NCBI GenBank assembly: GCA_029256725.1
Contig: JAQSXJ010000012.1
Span: forward strand, 1-64,000
Direction of reading: 5' to 3'
DNA length: 64,000 nt
DNA from: Anaerocolumna sp.
GTDB lineage: Bacteria > Bacillota > Clostridia > Lachnospirales > Lachnospiraceae
A program made the translations under genes and the position numbers. The notes beneath the pieces were generated by a model. That model ran no database searches. It saw only the letters and a list, made by a program, of their open reading frames with translations, and was not told the DNA's origin. Below are positions 16,678 to 25,467 of this stretch, one piece after another (within the stretch, counting starts at the first letter, position 1; every line of letters begins with the position of its first letter).

Positions 16678-18570
16678 TTACTGTAGATATACCGGCAGTA
16701 ATTCCTGGGTCTTGGCATCTGCCAGTCCTCTGGTGGTTAACTTAAGTCTTGGAATTACAGATAATGATAAGAAAGCAAGTGTCATGAAGGGATCTATTCC
16801 TTCTTTTATGCCAAGTTTATAGGTTTCTTCTTTTAGATTCTCAAGGATTTTATCCACCGCTTCGGCACTTTCTTCACTCATTAATCCACCAATGGGAAGA
16901 GGTAATTCACCAACTATCTTTCCTTCCTTAACAACTACCAAGCCTCCGTTGATTTCTCTTATTCTGTTTGCCGCAAGACACATATCTTCTTCTGTTGCGC
17001 CGGCCACGATAATATTATGAGCATCGTGGGCAATACTGGAGGCAACTGCTCCTGTTTGTAATCCATACCCCTTCATTAATGCAAGACCGATATGTCCCGT
17101 CTCTTTGTGTCTTTCTATCATTGCAAGCTTTACGATATCTTCTTTTAGTTCTATCCCGGATTTAAAATCTGTATCGGTACTGCAAGGTAGAATCAGTTCT
17201 TTTGTTATAAGCTCACCGGGTATCAACTCCATAATTCTTTTCTGGCTGCCAGTTTCCTTAAAGTAGAAATCTGAAGGTGTTAATTCTTTTAAATGAAAGG
17301 ACTGAAAGATTTTCTCTTTATCAGAAGAATGAAAATTTTTCTCACTTTCCTTATCATTTTTGTGGTAAGTTGTATTTTTCTGAATATTGCTCTTTTTATA
17401 GTCTTCGGTATCAAAAGAAGCTTCGAAAATCTTACCGTCTTTTGCTGTAAGTTTTCCATCCTTATATACTGAATCCACTGTAAATTGAACCAGATCATTA
17501 AGGATTACCAGATCTGCATAGTACCCCGGGGCTATTGCTCCTCTGCCTGTGAGACCAAAATATTGTGCAGGATGGAGTGTTACCATTTGTATTGCAGTAA
17601 TAGGATTGGCTCCGTATTCTGCTGCCTTTCGCAGAAGGTAATCCAGATGTCCAAGATGTATTAGATCACCAGGATGCCTGTCATCGGTAACCAGCATACA
17701 TCGTCCTGCATAAGGTGCTTTCAGTAAATCTTTTAAGCTCTCCATGTTTCTGGCTGCGGTACCTTCCCTTATCATGATCCATTGGCCTCTTCTTAACTTC
17801 TCCAAGGCTTCTGCTTTGGTACTGCATTCATGATCCGAGGTTATTCCGGCTGTGCAATAAGCATTCACTTCTTTTCCTTTTATTCCCGGTGCATGACCAT
17901 CTGATATCTTTCCTGATAGTTGTGTCAGAAGAATTTTTCTTAAAAGCTCTTCGTCTCCCTGTATGACTCCCAGTGAATTCATGACTTCCGCCAGTCCCAG
18001 GACATATTGCTCTCCCATAAATTCCACCAGATCTTCTGCCTTTATTACAGCCCCTGACTCCTCTAACGGTGTTGCAGGCACACAGGAAGGCAGCATCACA
18101 TATACATCAAGAGGCAAACCCTCTGATTCTTTTAGCATAAACCGAAGACCAGCTTTCCCGGCTACATTAACAATTTCATGAGGATCGGTAATGACTGCGG
18201 TTGTTCCGTGTGGCATAACCGCCTTGGCAAAGGCTCTTGGTGATAACATTGAGCTTTCTATATGAATATGTCCGTCAATAAATCCCGGAGCAACAAATTT
18301 ATTCTTACAATCTATGATTTCTATTCCCTTAAAGAGATTCTCCTCAATAACAGCATATTTTCCAATTCCGACAATCATTCCCTTATACACTGCAATATCG
18401 CCGAATTCCAGTTCCCCGGTAAAGACATTGACTATTCCTGCATCTTTAAATATCGTGTCCGGCTGAAGTTCCCCTGCTGCTGCCTTTATCCTCTCTTGTT
18501 GCAGTGAAATTGTCTCTCTGAACTCCTCCGTGTCTAAATTGCTTGTTCCTGTTACATAACTTGCTGCCAT
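16678..18570 (-). CDS. ade: Adenine deaminase
   Basis: 630 residues; AAGGAGA upstream of the ATG. Converts adenine to hypoxanthine plus ammonia for purine salvage. Amidohydrolase metal ligands are visible in GFIDGHIHIESSM, VITDPHEIVNV, TAGITSDHECS and LVTDDRHPGDLIHLGH; the C-terminal half carries the family block ASSIAHDAHNIIVAGA and INGGLVVVKEGKIVGELPLP. Usual length is 570-600; the excess is a hydrophilic Lys/Ser/Glu/Asp-rich insert at about residues 395-430 between the two halves (DYKKSNIQKN, KNDKESEKNF), which looks like a disordered linker. Functionally consistent with the nucleoside uptake operon near 34-39 kb. No purine riboswitch core was seen upstream. Confidence 0.95.
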   Translation of the reverse strand: MAASYVTGTSNLDTEEFRETISLQQERIKAAAGELQPDTIFKDAGIVNVFTGELEFGDIAVYKGMIVGIGKYAVIEENLFKGIEIIDCKNKFVAPGFIDGHIHIESSMLSPRAFAKAVMPHGTTAVITDPHEIVNVAGKAGLRFMLKESEGLPLDVYVMLPSCVPATPLEESGAVIKAEDLVEFMGEQYVLGLAEVMNSLGVIQGDEELLRKILLTQLSGKISDGHAPGIKGKEVNAYCTAGITSDHECSTKAEALEKLRRGQWIMIREGTAARNMESLKDLLKAPYAGRCMLVTDDRHPGDLIHLGHLDYLLRKAAEYGANPITAIQMVTLHPAQYFGLTGRGAIAPGYYADLVILNDLVQFTVDSVYKDGKLTAKDGKIFEASFDTEDYKKSNIQKNTTYHKNDKESEKNFHSSDKEKIFQSFHLKELTPSDFYFKETGSQKRIMELIPGELITKELILPCSTDTDFKSGIELKEDIVKLAMIERHKETGHIGLALMKGYGLQTGAVASSIAHDAHNIIVAGATEEDMCLAANRIREINGGLVVVKEGKIVGELPLPIGGLMSEESAEAVDKILENLKEETYKLGIKEGIDPFMTLAFLSLSVIPRLKLTTRGLADAKTQELLPVYLQ

Positions 18571-18893
18571 ATTTATCGTCTCCTTCCGTTCTTTCTATAT
18601 CTATATCCGCATCCATTGATTCTGTTTCTTCTAAATTTTTAAATACTATATTACTCAGATTACTATGCCATTGTCAAATAGATTATTATATAATGAGGAA
18701 GAAAATTATAAAGTGTTTAACTCCTTTACATGATTTTGTGTACAAGAAAATGGGATAATTTTTCAGTTATGAAGAACATAACCGCTTAGTATTAACTCAT
18801 TAGATATAGCTTTATATAATTGTCTGCTACATAATGTATTTTTTCATCTGTAACCTGAAAGTTATATTTACTCGCATGAGGTATTTCTTAATA
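18571..18893. other. AT-rich intergenic region
   Basis: About 320 bases between ade and the TetR gene, both on the minus strand. It must contain the ade promoter; I see no confident -35/-10 pair, riboswitch or ORF. Confidence 0.4.
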
Positions 18894-19508
18894 TCATTTA
18901 TTTTCACTTAAGGTGGTCACTATTATATTGACTGCAAGTAATTTAAGAGTATTTAATTCTTCTGGCGGCAGCTTTTGCTGAATATAGTAGTGGCTTACCT
19001 GTTCTATTATACTATAGCCAATCCGAACTTTTTCAAGCATATTATCTTTTGAGAATCCTGCCGCTACCAACAGTTCATAAAACTTTAACAGCACAGTGTT
19101 TTCAAATTCATTAAATAAAATTTGTATTTCACTTTCAAGGAGAGATAGGGCTAAAAATTCATTATGTGCTTCTATATTCATGGTGTGTGACTCGATTGAT
19201 ATATTAATAAACTCCTCTATTAAGGGAGTTAGATTATTTTTACTGACAGGTGCAAAGAGTAAAGGGTTTAGTTTCTCTGACAATAAGGAGATATAGTGCT
19301 TAATTACTTCTATAAGAATATGCTTTTTATCTTCAAAATAACTGTATACAATGCCTGTTGATACACTGGCAGCTTGTGCGATTTCCGCAGTATTTGTTTT
19401 ATAGTAGCCTTTATCACTAAACAACTTATAACTTGCTCTTATAATTTTCTGTTTTTTCTCTATTGACCTTTTTTGCTTTGGTTCTCTGATTTTTTCATTA
19501 TTTTGCAT
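18894..19508 (-). CDS. TetR/AcrR-family transcriptional regulator
   Basis: 204 residues. N-terminal helix-turn-helix: KQKIIRASYKLFSDKGYYKT then TAEIAQAASVSTGIVYSYF at about residues 40-58, the standard TetR recognition helix. The C-terminal ligand-binding domain (about 75-204) is all-alpha. It is divergent from a small membrane-protein gene; two near-identical TGAAAT..ATTTCA palindromes lie in the 150-base space between them and are the probable operators, suggesting autoregulation and control of the neighbour. Confidence 0.92.
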   Translation of the reverse strand: MQNNEKIREPKQKRSIEKKQKIIRASYKLFSDKGYYKTNTAEIAQAASVSTGIVYSYFEDKKHILIEVIKHYISLLSEKLNPLLFAPVSKNNLTPLIEEFINISIESHTMNIEAHNEFLALSLLESEIQILFNEFENTVLLKFYELLVAAGFSKDNMLEKVRIGYSIIEQVSHYYIQQKLPPEELNTLKLLAVNIIVTTLSENK

Positions 19509-19572
19509 TGATTTCCACCTACCTATATTATTAATTTATTATATAATAAACGTTCAGCCAAATCAATAAACA

Positions 19573-19586
19573 TGAAATATATTTCA
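19573..19586. promoter_or_regulatory. TetR-type operator 1
   Basis: Perfect palindrome TGAAATATATTTCA, just upstream of the TTGACA -35 box of the membrane-protein gene. Confidence 0.6.
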
Positions 19587-19592
19587 CATTTG

Positions 19593-19620
19593 TTGACATC
19601 GCAAAAAAAAGCTATATACT
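19593..19620 (+). promoter_or_regulatory. Sigma-A promoter of the TetR-controlled membrane protein
   Basis: TTGACA (19593-19598) and TATACT (19615-19620) with a 16-base spacer, flanked on both sides by TGAAAT palindromes. Confidence 0.75.
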
Positions 19621-19626
19621 AAAACA

Positions 19627-19640
19627 TGAAATACATTTCA
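19627..19640. promoter_or_regulatory. TetR-type operator 2
   Basis: TGAAATACATTTCA, identical to operator 1 except at the two central bases, immediately downstream of the -10 box, 54 bases from operator 1. Repressor bound here would block transcription start. Confidence 0.6.
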
Positions 19641-19658
19641 TATTTAGGGAGGATTATT

Positions 19659-20072
19659 ATGATACATTCAAAGGCGAGTATTCCAGTGAAACACTATAAA
19701 TATTATCTTATATTTATGCTTATCGCTTGTAGTGGCGCATTTATATGGCAGTTTTTACTTCCAGATATAGGCGGACGATTAACAAGTTGGGAAAATAGCA
19801 GAGGTTGGCAGCGCGAAATAGCTTTATGGAATATTGGTATTATAAGTGCGATTCTTGTAGCACTCATAAAACAGAACATAGAATATATGAAAATTCTGTC
19901 CTTTCAGTTGACCGTACTCTGTTGGGTATTAGGTATAAACCATCTCATTTCATTACTACAGAATTTTTCATTTAACTATATTATTCACATTGCAGGTATT
20001 TTTGAAGTTATGCTGTTAGGTGGCATTTGGGGGACAGTTCTACTATATAAATTCAAAGGAAAAAAAGTATAA
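19659..20072 (+). CDS. Small integral membrane protein controlled by TetR
   Basis: 137 residues from the ATG at 19659, with AGGGAGG six bases upstream; a longer frame from 19626 would start inside the operator and is rejected. Four hydrophobic helices are visible (about 15-35, 52-70, 80-100, 108-130). I do not recognise the family; four-helix membrane proteins next to TetR regulators are sometimes efflux-related or DoxX-like, but no diagnostic motif is seen. Confidence 0.7.
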   Translation: MIHSKASIPVKHYKYYLIFMLIACSGAFIWQFLLPDIGGRLTSWENSRGWQREIALWNIGIISAILVALIKQNIEYMKILSFQLTVLCWVLGINHLISLLQNFSFNYIIHIAGIFEVMLLGGIWGTVLLYKFKGKKV

Positions 20073-20211
20073 AATTATCTGCATAAACAATGGACATATC
20101 ACTACATTGCTTTCATACTGTCTTGTTAATTACACTATTAATTTAACAAAGAAATTCCTGTGTAAAAATCCCTCTCAGATAGCGTTCCGGTTCCTTCATA
20201 AAGGTGCCAAA

Positions 20212-20254
20212 AAAAGAGTGAGAAATGTTTGAACTCAACATTTCTCACTCTTTT
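20212..20254. terminator. Bidirectional rho-independent terminator
   Basis: A perfect 18-base stem (AAAAGAGTGAGAAATGTT and complement) with a seven-base loop and A/T tracts at both ends, between the converging membrane-protein and cellobiose-phosphorylase genes. Confidence 0.9.
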
Positions 20255-20285
20255 ATGAATAATAAACTATTTATATTTCAATGAA

Positions 20286-22724
20286 TTATCCTAAAGTCAC
20301 AGTAACCTCATGTACCTTACCGTCTCCGACATAAGGAATTACATTGGAAGCTACCTCTTTACCATCTAATACAAGCTTCTCCACACCTGTGGATACATGC
20401 TTGGGATTATTAATGGTAATCTTATATTCATCGCCTCTGAATTTTCTGGTAACCTGATAGGAATCCCAGCTTGAAGGAATTGCAGGTTCGATTAAGATAC
20501 CATCATAATCAGGTTTAACACCTAAGATAAATTGGGTTATAGCAACAAAATTCCAGGAAGCGGTACCGGTTAACCAGGAATTCTTAGCTTCACCGAAACG
20601 CTTTGCATCTTTACCTGCAACCATCTGTGAATATACATAAGGCTCCATACGGTGAATCTCGCTGTATTCTTCTGTGTAAGCGGGTGCAATTCTTGTATAG
20701 TAATCAAAAGCTTTATCGCCTCTTCCGGCAACTGCCTCAGCACACATGATCCATGCGTTGTTATGGCAGAAGATACCTGCATTTTCTTTATAACCGGCAG
20801 GGTAAGTGGATATCTCACCGTATTCTACATAATATTTTGTAAAGGCAGGATTGTTAAGAACAAGACCGTATTTGGTTCCCAGTCTTTCTTCTACAGAATC
20901 CAGAGCTTTGATGGCTTTGCCGTCTTTCAGACCAAGACCGCCCATAATACAAACACCCTGAGACTCGATGAAGATCTTTCCTTCTTCACACTCGTTGCTT
21001 CCGATCTTTCTTCCATAGTCATCATAAGCTCTTAAGAACCACTCGCCATCATAGCCGTGTTCCATAACAACATCTTCCATCTTCTCAACTTCTTTGATGG
21101 CTCTGCTGCTCTCTGAATCCTTTCCGACTTTTTTCATAAGTTCTGCATATTCTTTTCCGATATATACGAACATACCAGCAATCATAACGGATTCAGCAAC
21201 TCTTCCGTCCTTGCTCGTAGAAGTCTGGAAGGATTCACCAGGCTCCATGGAGAAGCAGTTTAAGTTCAGACAGTCATTCCAGTCTGCTCTTCCGATAAGA
21301 GGCAGTCCGTGAGGTCCTAAATTATTGATAACGTGGTCAAAAGATCTCTTTAAGTGATCTGCTAAAGGTGCTGCTTTGCTTTCGTCATTGTCATAAGGAG
21401 TGGAAACGTCTAAGATGCTGTAATCTCCAGTTTCTTTCACATAAGCAACAACTGCAAGGATAAGCCAGAGAGGATCATCATTAAAGTTACCGCCGATTTC
21501 ATCGTTACCTCTCTTGGTTAAAGGCTGATACTGATGATAAGCGCCACCGTCTTCAAGCTGAGTAGAGGCAAGATCAATAATACGCTCTCTTGCTCTGTCA
21601 GGAATCTGATGCAGGAAGCCTAATAAATCCTGATTAGAATCACGGAAGCCCATTCCTCTGCCGATTCCGGATTCGAAATAGGAAGCACTTCTTGAAAGGT
21701 TAAAGGTAACCATACACTGATACTGGTTCCAGATATTAACCATACGGTTTAATTTGTCCTCACTTGAAACAAGTGTATATCTGGATAGCAAGTCCTCCCA
21801 ATGAGCATTTAATTTTTCCAATGCTTCATCTGCTTTTGCTGCTGTCTGGAATTCGTCCATCATTTTTCTGGCTTTTGTCTTATTAATAACGTTCTTAGAC
21901 TCCCATTTGTCTTCCAGTGCATTTTCCACATAACCCAGGATAAATACATACTCCTTGGATTCGCCGGGCTTAAGGGTTATATCCAGGCTGTGAGAAGCGA
22001 TAGGTGACCAGCCGTCAGCTACGGAGTTCGTTGATTTGCCTTCAAATACAGCATCCGGATTATCAAAGCCGTTGTATGTTCCAAGGAAGCTCTCTCTGTC
22101 TGAATCAAAACCAGCAACAGGTGCATTTACTGAGAAGAATGCATAATGATTACGTCTTTCCTTATACTCTGTTTTATGATAAATAACGGAGCCGTCAACT
22201 TCTACCTCTCCGGTATTTAAGTTTCTCTGGTAATTTGTCTGGTCGTCCTGTGCATTCCACAGACACCATTCAACGAAAGAGAATAATGTAACTTTTTTCT
22301 CGGTAGTTCCGGTATTCTTAACCACTACTTTGTGTACCTCGCCATTGAAGTCAAGGGGTACAAAGAAAGTGATTTCTGTCTCTACCTTATTTCTCTCACC
22401 GGTTATTTTGGTATATCCCATACCATGACGACACTCATAACGGTCCAGTTCTTTCTTAACCGGTGCGTATCCGGGAGACCATACGTCTTTGTCATCATAG
22501 ATATAATAATAGCGTCCGCCGCCTAAATCCAAAGGAACGTTGTTATAGCGGTAGCGTGTAATTCTTCTTAATTTTGCATCTTTATAGAAGCTGTAACCGC
22601 CTCCTGTGTTGGATATAAGAGAAAAGAAATCCTGTGAACCTAAGTAGTTAATCCAAGGATAAGGGGTTGCCGGAGTAGTGATAACGTACTCTTTTTTGGC
22701 ATCATCAAAATAACCGTACTGCAT
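20286..22724 (-). CDS. GH94 cellobiose phosphorylase
   Basis: 812 residues, matching the usual 810-815 of cytoplasmic cellobiose phosphorylases. It phosphorolyses cellobiose to glucose 1-phosphate plus glucose. The N-terminal GH94 beta-sandwich starts [18 protein letters not shown] and includes [19 protein letters not shown] and DVWSPGY; the (alpha/alpha)6 domain has [15 protein letters not shown] and the catalytic acid Asp484 in [11 protein letters not shown]; the C-terminal part has [12 protein letters not shown]. No signal peptide. Monocistronic, with a strong promoter and candidate LacI-type operators upstream. The window's CE2 esterase and CBM3 protein fit the same plant-fibre lifestyle. 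Confidence 0.95.
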   Translation of the reverse strand: MQYGYFDDAKKEYVITTPATPYPWINYLGSQDFFSLISNTGGGYSFYKDAKLRRITRYRYNNVPLDLGGGRYYYIYDDKDVWSPGYAPVKKELDRYECRHGMGYTKITGERNKVETEITFFVPLDFNGEVHKVVVKNTGTTEKKVTLFSFVEWCLWNAQDDQTNYQRNLNTGEVEVDGSVIYHKTEYKERRNHYAFFSVNAPVAGFDSDRESFLGTYNGFDNPDAVFEGKSTNSVADGWSPIASHSLDITLKPGESKEYVFILGYVENALEDKWESKNVINKTKARKMMDEFQTAAKADEALEKLNAHWEDLLSRYTLVSSEDKLNRMVNIWNQYQCMVTFNLSRSASYFESGIGRGMGFRDSNQDLLGFLHQIPDRARERIIDLASTQLEDGGAYHQYQPLTKRGNDEIGGNFNDDPLWLILAVVAYVKETGDYSILDVSTPYDNDESKAAPLADHLKRSFDHVINNLGPHGLPLIGRADWNDCLNLNCFSMEPGESFQTSTSKDGRVAESVMIAGMFVYIGKEYAELMKKVGKDSESSRAIKEVEKMEDVVMEHGYDGEWFLRAYDDYGRKIGSNECEEGKIFIESQGVCIMGGLGLKDGKAIKALDSVEERLGTKYGLVLNNPAFTKYYVEYGEISTYPAGYKENAGIFCHNNAWIMCAEAVAGRGDKAFDYYTRIAPAYTEEYSEIHRMEPYVYSQMVAGKDAKRFGEAKNSWLTGTASWNFVAITQFILGVKPDYDGILIEPAIPSSWDSYQVTRKFRGDEYKITINNPKHVSTGVEKLVLDGKEVASNVIPYVGDGKVHEVTVTLG

Positions 22725-22769
22725 ACTGTACTCTCCTTTACATTAATAACATCAATATAACTTACTAAA

Positions 22770-22791
22770 CTTTCGTAATTATATACTTTCG
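22770..22791. promoter_or_regulatory. Candidate operator in the GH94 5' leader
   Basis: CTTTCGTAATTATATACTTTCG carries two CTTTCG half-elements about 45 bases before the start codon and downstream of the predicted promoter. It shares TTTCGTAA with the site at 22950-22972. Confidence 0.35.
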
Positions 22792-22885
22792 ATATATCAA
22801 GGCTTTTTTCCCTTGCAATAACTGCTTTCGGAGACATTTGATACATCTGTTGTGCATGATAGTATTAACGATTAGTTTTACTGTC

Positions 22886-22914
22886 ATTATAGCCTATGAA
22901 AACAATCATTGCAA
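22886..22914 (-). promoter_or_regulatory. Sigma-A promoter of the GH94 gene
   Basis: On the minus strand TTGCAA (plus 22909-22914) and TATAAT (plus 22886-22891) with an exact 17-base spacer. The resulting leader is about 155 bases. Confidence 0.7.
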
Positions 22915-22949
22915 CAGTTTAAAAAGATAAAAATTTATTTTTATCTTTA

Positions 22950-22972
22950 TTTCGTTTACGAAATTTTCGTAA
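22950..22972. promoter_or_regulatory. Candidate LacI-type operator
   Basis: The perfect palindrome TTTCGTTTACGAAA (22950-22963) is followed directly by another TTTCGTAA half-site. It lies just upstream of the GH94 promoter. Confidence 0.45.
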
Positions 22973-23269
22973 TCCTTATATTTTTATCTTTCTCTCTCTC
23001 AGCCTCAATTTACTGTTTTAATTACATTCTGCGTGCCTTGTTCTCTGCTATACGGTTAAATACCAGGTAATACTATCATTTCTATTATTCCAAATGTATT
23101 GTTTTTTCACTAATATTTTAGAATTAATTTCTTTTTTTTCCTAGTCAAATGTGTTAAACTACCCATAGTAAAAAATACTGTGACTTTTCTATAGGCAGAA
23201 TTGACTATAATAATATCTTTCAGCACTAATAAATAGTTACAGAATACAGACTTTAATGGAGAGAACACC

Positions 23270-24001
23270 ATGATAAGTGAAGATAAATTAAAAGATTCAG
23301 CACTGGATGATAATGCGTCCATTTATGCGCCAAGAGATGAGAAAAGCGAGAAAGAAAAATTTAAGGAAATGAATACGCAGGAGAAGCTCTCTTATTATAA
23401 GAGCTATTATCTTTCTAAGACCATTATAGGCCTTCTTATTCTCGGTTTTGCAGCCTATTTTGTTTATACGATTGCTTCACCGAAGCCGGTCACCGTACTG
23501 AATGCAGCAATTTTAAACTATCCTTTCTCTGATGAGGCGATTGATAAGATGACGACTGATATGGAGAATAGGCTTATAGGCGATAATGATATGGAAGAAG
23601 TATTTATTGATGCTTCTTATTATCTTGGTTCCGGCAACGATGTTTCTGAATACACAATGGGTGCTCAGCAAAAGCTTACCACTTATATTGCTGCCGGTGA
23701 TATCGATGTTATCATTGCACCAGAATCTGCTTTTCAGTCTTATGCAATGGCAGGATTTTTCAGTAAGTTAACGGATCTGCTGCCTACAGAAATGATAACC
23801 AGCCTTTCTGATTCTATCTTTGAGACAACTACCTCGGACAATCCGGTATCCGGCGCCTATGGCATCTATCTGGACAATGCCAAATTATTCAAAGGAGCTT
23901 CCAGTGCCGCTGACCGACCGGTATTAGGAATAGTGGTAAATTCTAAAAATCAGGATAACAGTGTGGATTATCTGAAATATCTGCTTGATTACAAAGAATG
24001 A
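23270..24001 (+). CDS. Membrane-anchored protein of unknown function
   Basis: 243 residues; GGAGAG six bases before the ATG. A charged cytoplasmic N-terminus of about 48 residues is followed by one TM helix (about 49-68, TIIGLLILGFAAYFVYTIA) and an extracytoplasmic domain of about 170 residues (DIDVIIAPESAFQSYAMAGFF, PVLGIVVNSKNQDNSVDYLKYLL). The outer domain has the feel of a solute-binding-protein-like alpha/beta fold but I cannot assign a family. Similar single-pass proteins are common in Lachnospiraceae. Monocistronic, closed by a long terminator. Confidence 0.8.
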   Translation: MISEDKLKDSALDDNASIYAPRDEKSEKEKFKEMNTQEKLSYYKSYYLSKTIIGLLILGFAAYFVYTIASPKPVTVLNAAILNYPFSDEAIDKMTTDMENRLIGDNDMEEVFIDASYYLGSGNDVSEYTMGAQQKLTTYIAAGDIDVIIAPESAFQSYAMAGFFSKLTDLLPTEMITSLSDSIFETTTSDNPVSGAYGIYLDNAKLFKGASSAADRPVLGIVVNSKNQDNSVDYLKYLLDYKE

Positions 24002-24071
24002 TAGAAAACTGATACTCTAGAAACGACAGATGCTAAAAACCTTAGATGCTAAAACCTTATAGGTTTTAAGG

Positions 24072-24145
24072 AAAATTGCCGATTTTGTTTACATTAACCC
24101 TATGATATTAATCTACAGTTAATGCACGCAAAATCGGCAATTTTT
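24072..24145. terminator. Bidirectional terminator with nested hairpin
   Basis: AAAATTGCCGATTTTG pairs with CAAAATCGGCAATTTT; inside the long loop CATTAAC pairs with GTTAATG. It separates the converging 23270 gene and asd. Confidence 0.85.
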
Positions 24146-24153
24146 ATTCATAA

Positions 24154-25236
24154 CTATTTAGCTGTGATGTATTCTTTGGCAGTCAGGAGTTCCGCAATTA
24201 ATACGGCTCCGCCAGCTGCACCTCTTAATGTATTATGTGAAAGTCCTACGAATTTATAATCAAATACGCTGTCTTCTCTAAGACGTCCGATGGAAACCCC
24301 CATTCCTCCCTCGTAATCTCTGTCAAGTTTGGTCTGAGGACGGTTGTCTTCCTCTAAATACTGAATAAACTGTTTTGGTGCCATGGGAAGCTCTAATTCC
24401 TGTGGAAGCCCTTTATATTCCTTCCAGGCTTTTAAGATTTCTTCTTTGGAAGGCTTCTTCTCAAAGTTAACGAAAATTGCAGCAGTATGTCCGTCTGATA
24501 CCGGTACTCTAATACATTGTGTGGTAATTAAAGGTGCCTGTGCTTTTTCAAGCTTTCCCTCTACAACCTTACCAAATATCTTAAGGGGTTCCTGCTCGCT
24601 CTTTTCTTCTTCACCTCCAATATAAGGGATAACATTATCTATCATTTCAGGCCATTCATCAAAATTCTTTCCTGCACCTGATATCGCCTGGTAGGTGGTT
24701 GCAACCACTAACTTAGGACCATATTCCTTTAAAGCGAATAATGCAGGGGTATAACTCTGAATAGAACAGTTTGGCTTCACAACGATAAAACCTTTTTTCG
24801 TTCCAAGTCTTTCTTTCTGAAAAGGAATCAGTTCCAAATGTTCAGGATTAAGTTCCGGAACCACCATGGGAACATCGGGGGTCCATCTATGTGCACTGTT
24901 ATTGGATACTACGGGAGTTTCAGTTTTTGCATAAGCTTCTTCTATGGCCTTGATCTCCTCCTTGGTCATATCAACTGCGCTAAAGACAAAATCAACCTGG
25001 CTGCTTACTTCTTCAACCTGATTCACATCTTTCACGGTAATATGTTTAACTGCCTCCGGCATGGGGGTACTCATCTTCCATCTGCTTCCTACTGCTTCCT
25101 CATAAGTCTTACCTGCACTTCTGGGGCTGGCTGCGATAACAGCTACTTCAAACCAGGGGTGATTTTCCAAAAGGGAAACGAAACGCTGGCCTACCATTCC
25201 GGTACCACCAAGGATACCAACTCTTAATTTACTCAT
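24154..25236 (-). CDS. asd: Aspartate-semialdehyde dehydrogenase
   Basis: 360 residues from the ATG at 25236 (AAAGAGG five bases upstream); the eight-codon longer frame lacks an RBS. Reduces aspartyl-4-phosphate to aspartate semialdehyde with NADPH for lysine, threonine, methionine and diaminopimelate. The dinucleotide site is GILGGTGMVGQRF; the catalytic Cys157 sits in VVKPNCSIQSY. The length and motifs match the archaeal/fungal-type enzyme group that many Clostridia use, not the shorter E. coli type. The 230-base leader holds two hairpins but no lysine riboswitch that I can see. Confidence 0.95.
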   Translation of the reverse strand: MSKLRVGILGGTGMVGQRFVSLLENHPWFEVAVIAASPRSAGKTYEEAVGSRWKMSTPMPEAVKHITVKDVNQVEEVSSQVDFVFSAVDMTKEEIKAIEEAYAKTETPVVSNNSAHRWTPDVPMVVPELNPEHLELIPFQKERLGTKKGFIVVKPNCSIQSYTPALFALKEYGPKLVVATTYQAISGAGKNFDEWPEMIDNVIPYIGGEEEKSEQEPLKIFGKVVEGKLEKAQAPLITTQCIRVPVSDGHTAAIFVNFEKKPSKEEILKAWKEYKGLPQELELPMAPKQFIQYLEEDNRPQTKLDRDYEGGMGVSIGRLREDSVFDYKFVGLSHNTLRGAAGGAVLIAELLTAKEYITAK

Positions 25237-25311
25237 ACAAACCTCTTTCCGGCTCTCCACTTTACCTTATGTCGCTTGTGAATTCACCTAATCTGCCTAA
25301 TACATATTTAT

Positions 25312-25383
25312 GCGGCAGATGTTAAAGTGTGTGTTCGTGCCACGCGGACATCTGTCGCTCTAATAAATATATTACTATTAGAG
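25312..25383. other. Two consecutive hairpins between dusB and asd
   Basis: GCGGCAGATGT (25312-25322) pairs with ACATCTGTCGC (25348-25358) around a 25-base G/C/T-rich loop, and the next bases CTCTAATA (25358-25365) pair with TATTAGAG (25376-25383). No T run follows, so this is not an ordinary terminator; it may be a processed RNA or leader structure of asd. Confidence 0.4.
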
Positions 25384-25467
25384 TCTATAAAAATCAACTA
25401 TTTTCTACTAAATATTCATTTATTGTTTAATTTGTTGAATCTTAACCTACTTTTACCCAAGACATTG

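Larger units (their letters stand above)
22725..23269. other. Divergent control region of the cellobiose phosphorylase gene
   Basis: About 545 bases. Holds the GH94 promoter, three copies of a TTTCGTAA-related motif, an AT-only inverted repeat (AAAGATAAAAA and complement, about 22923-22948), and the promoter region of the plus-strand gene at 23270. No ORF supported. Confidence 0.6.

Noticed and set aside
18571-18893. Purine riboswitch upstream of ade
   Set aside because: No conserved purine-riboswitch core sequences on the minus strand.
19626-19658. Longer start for the TetR-controlled membrane protein
   Set aside because: The upstream ATG lies inside an operator palindrome and has no RBS; AGGGAGG precedes the ATG at 19659.
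25312-25358. tRNA-like hairpin between dusB and asd
   Set aside because: The stem and loop sizes do not fit a tRNA: no T-loop GTTCRANNC, no CCA-proximal acceptor pairing and no anticodon arm.
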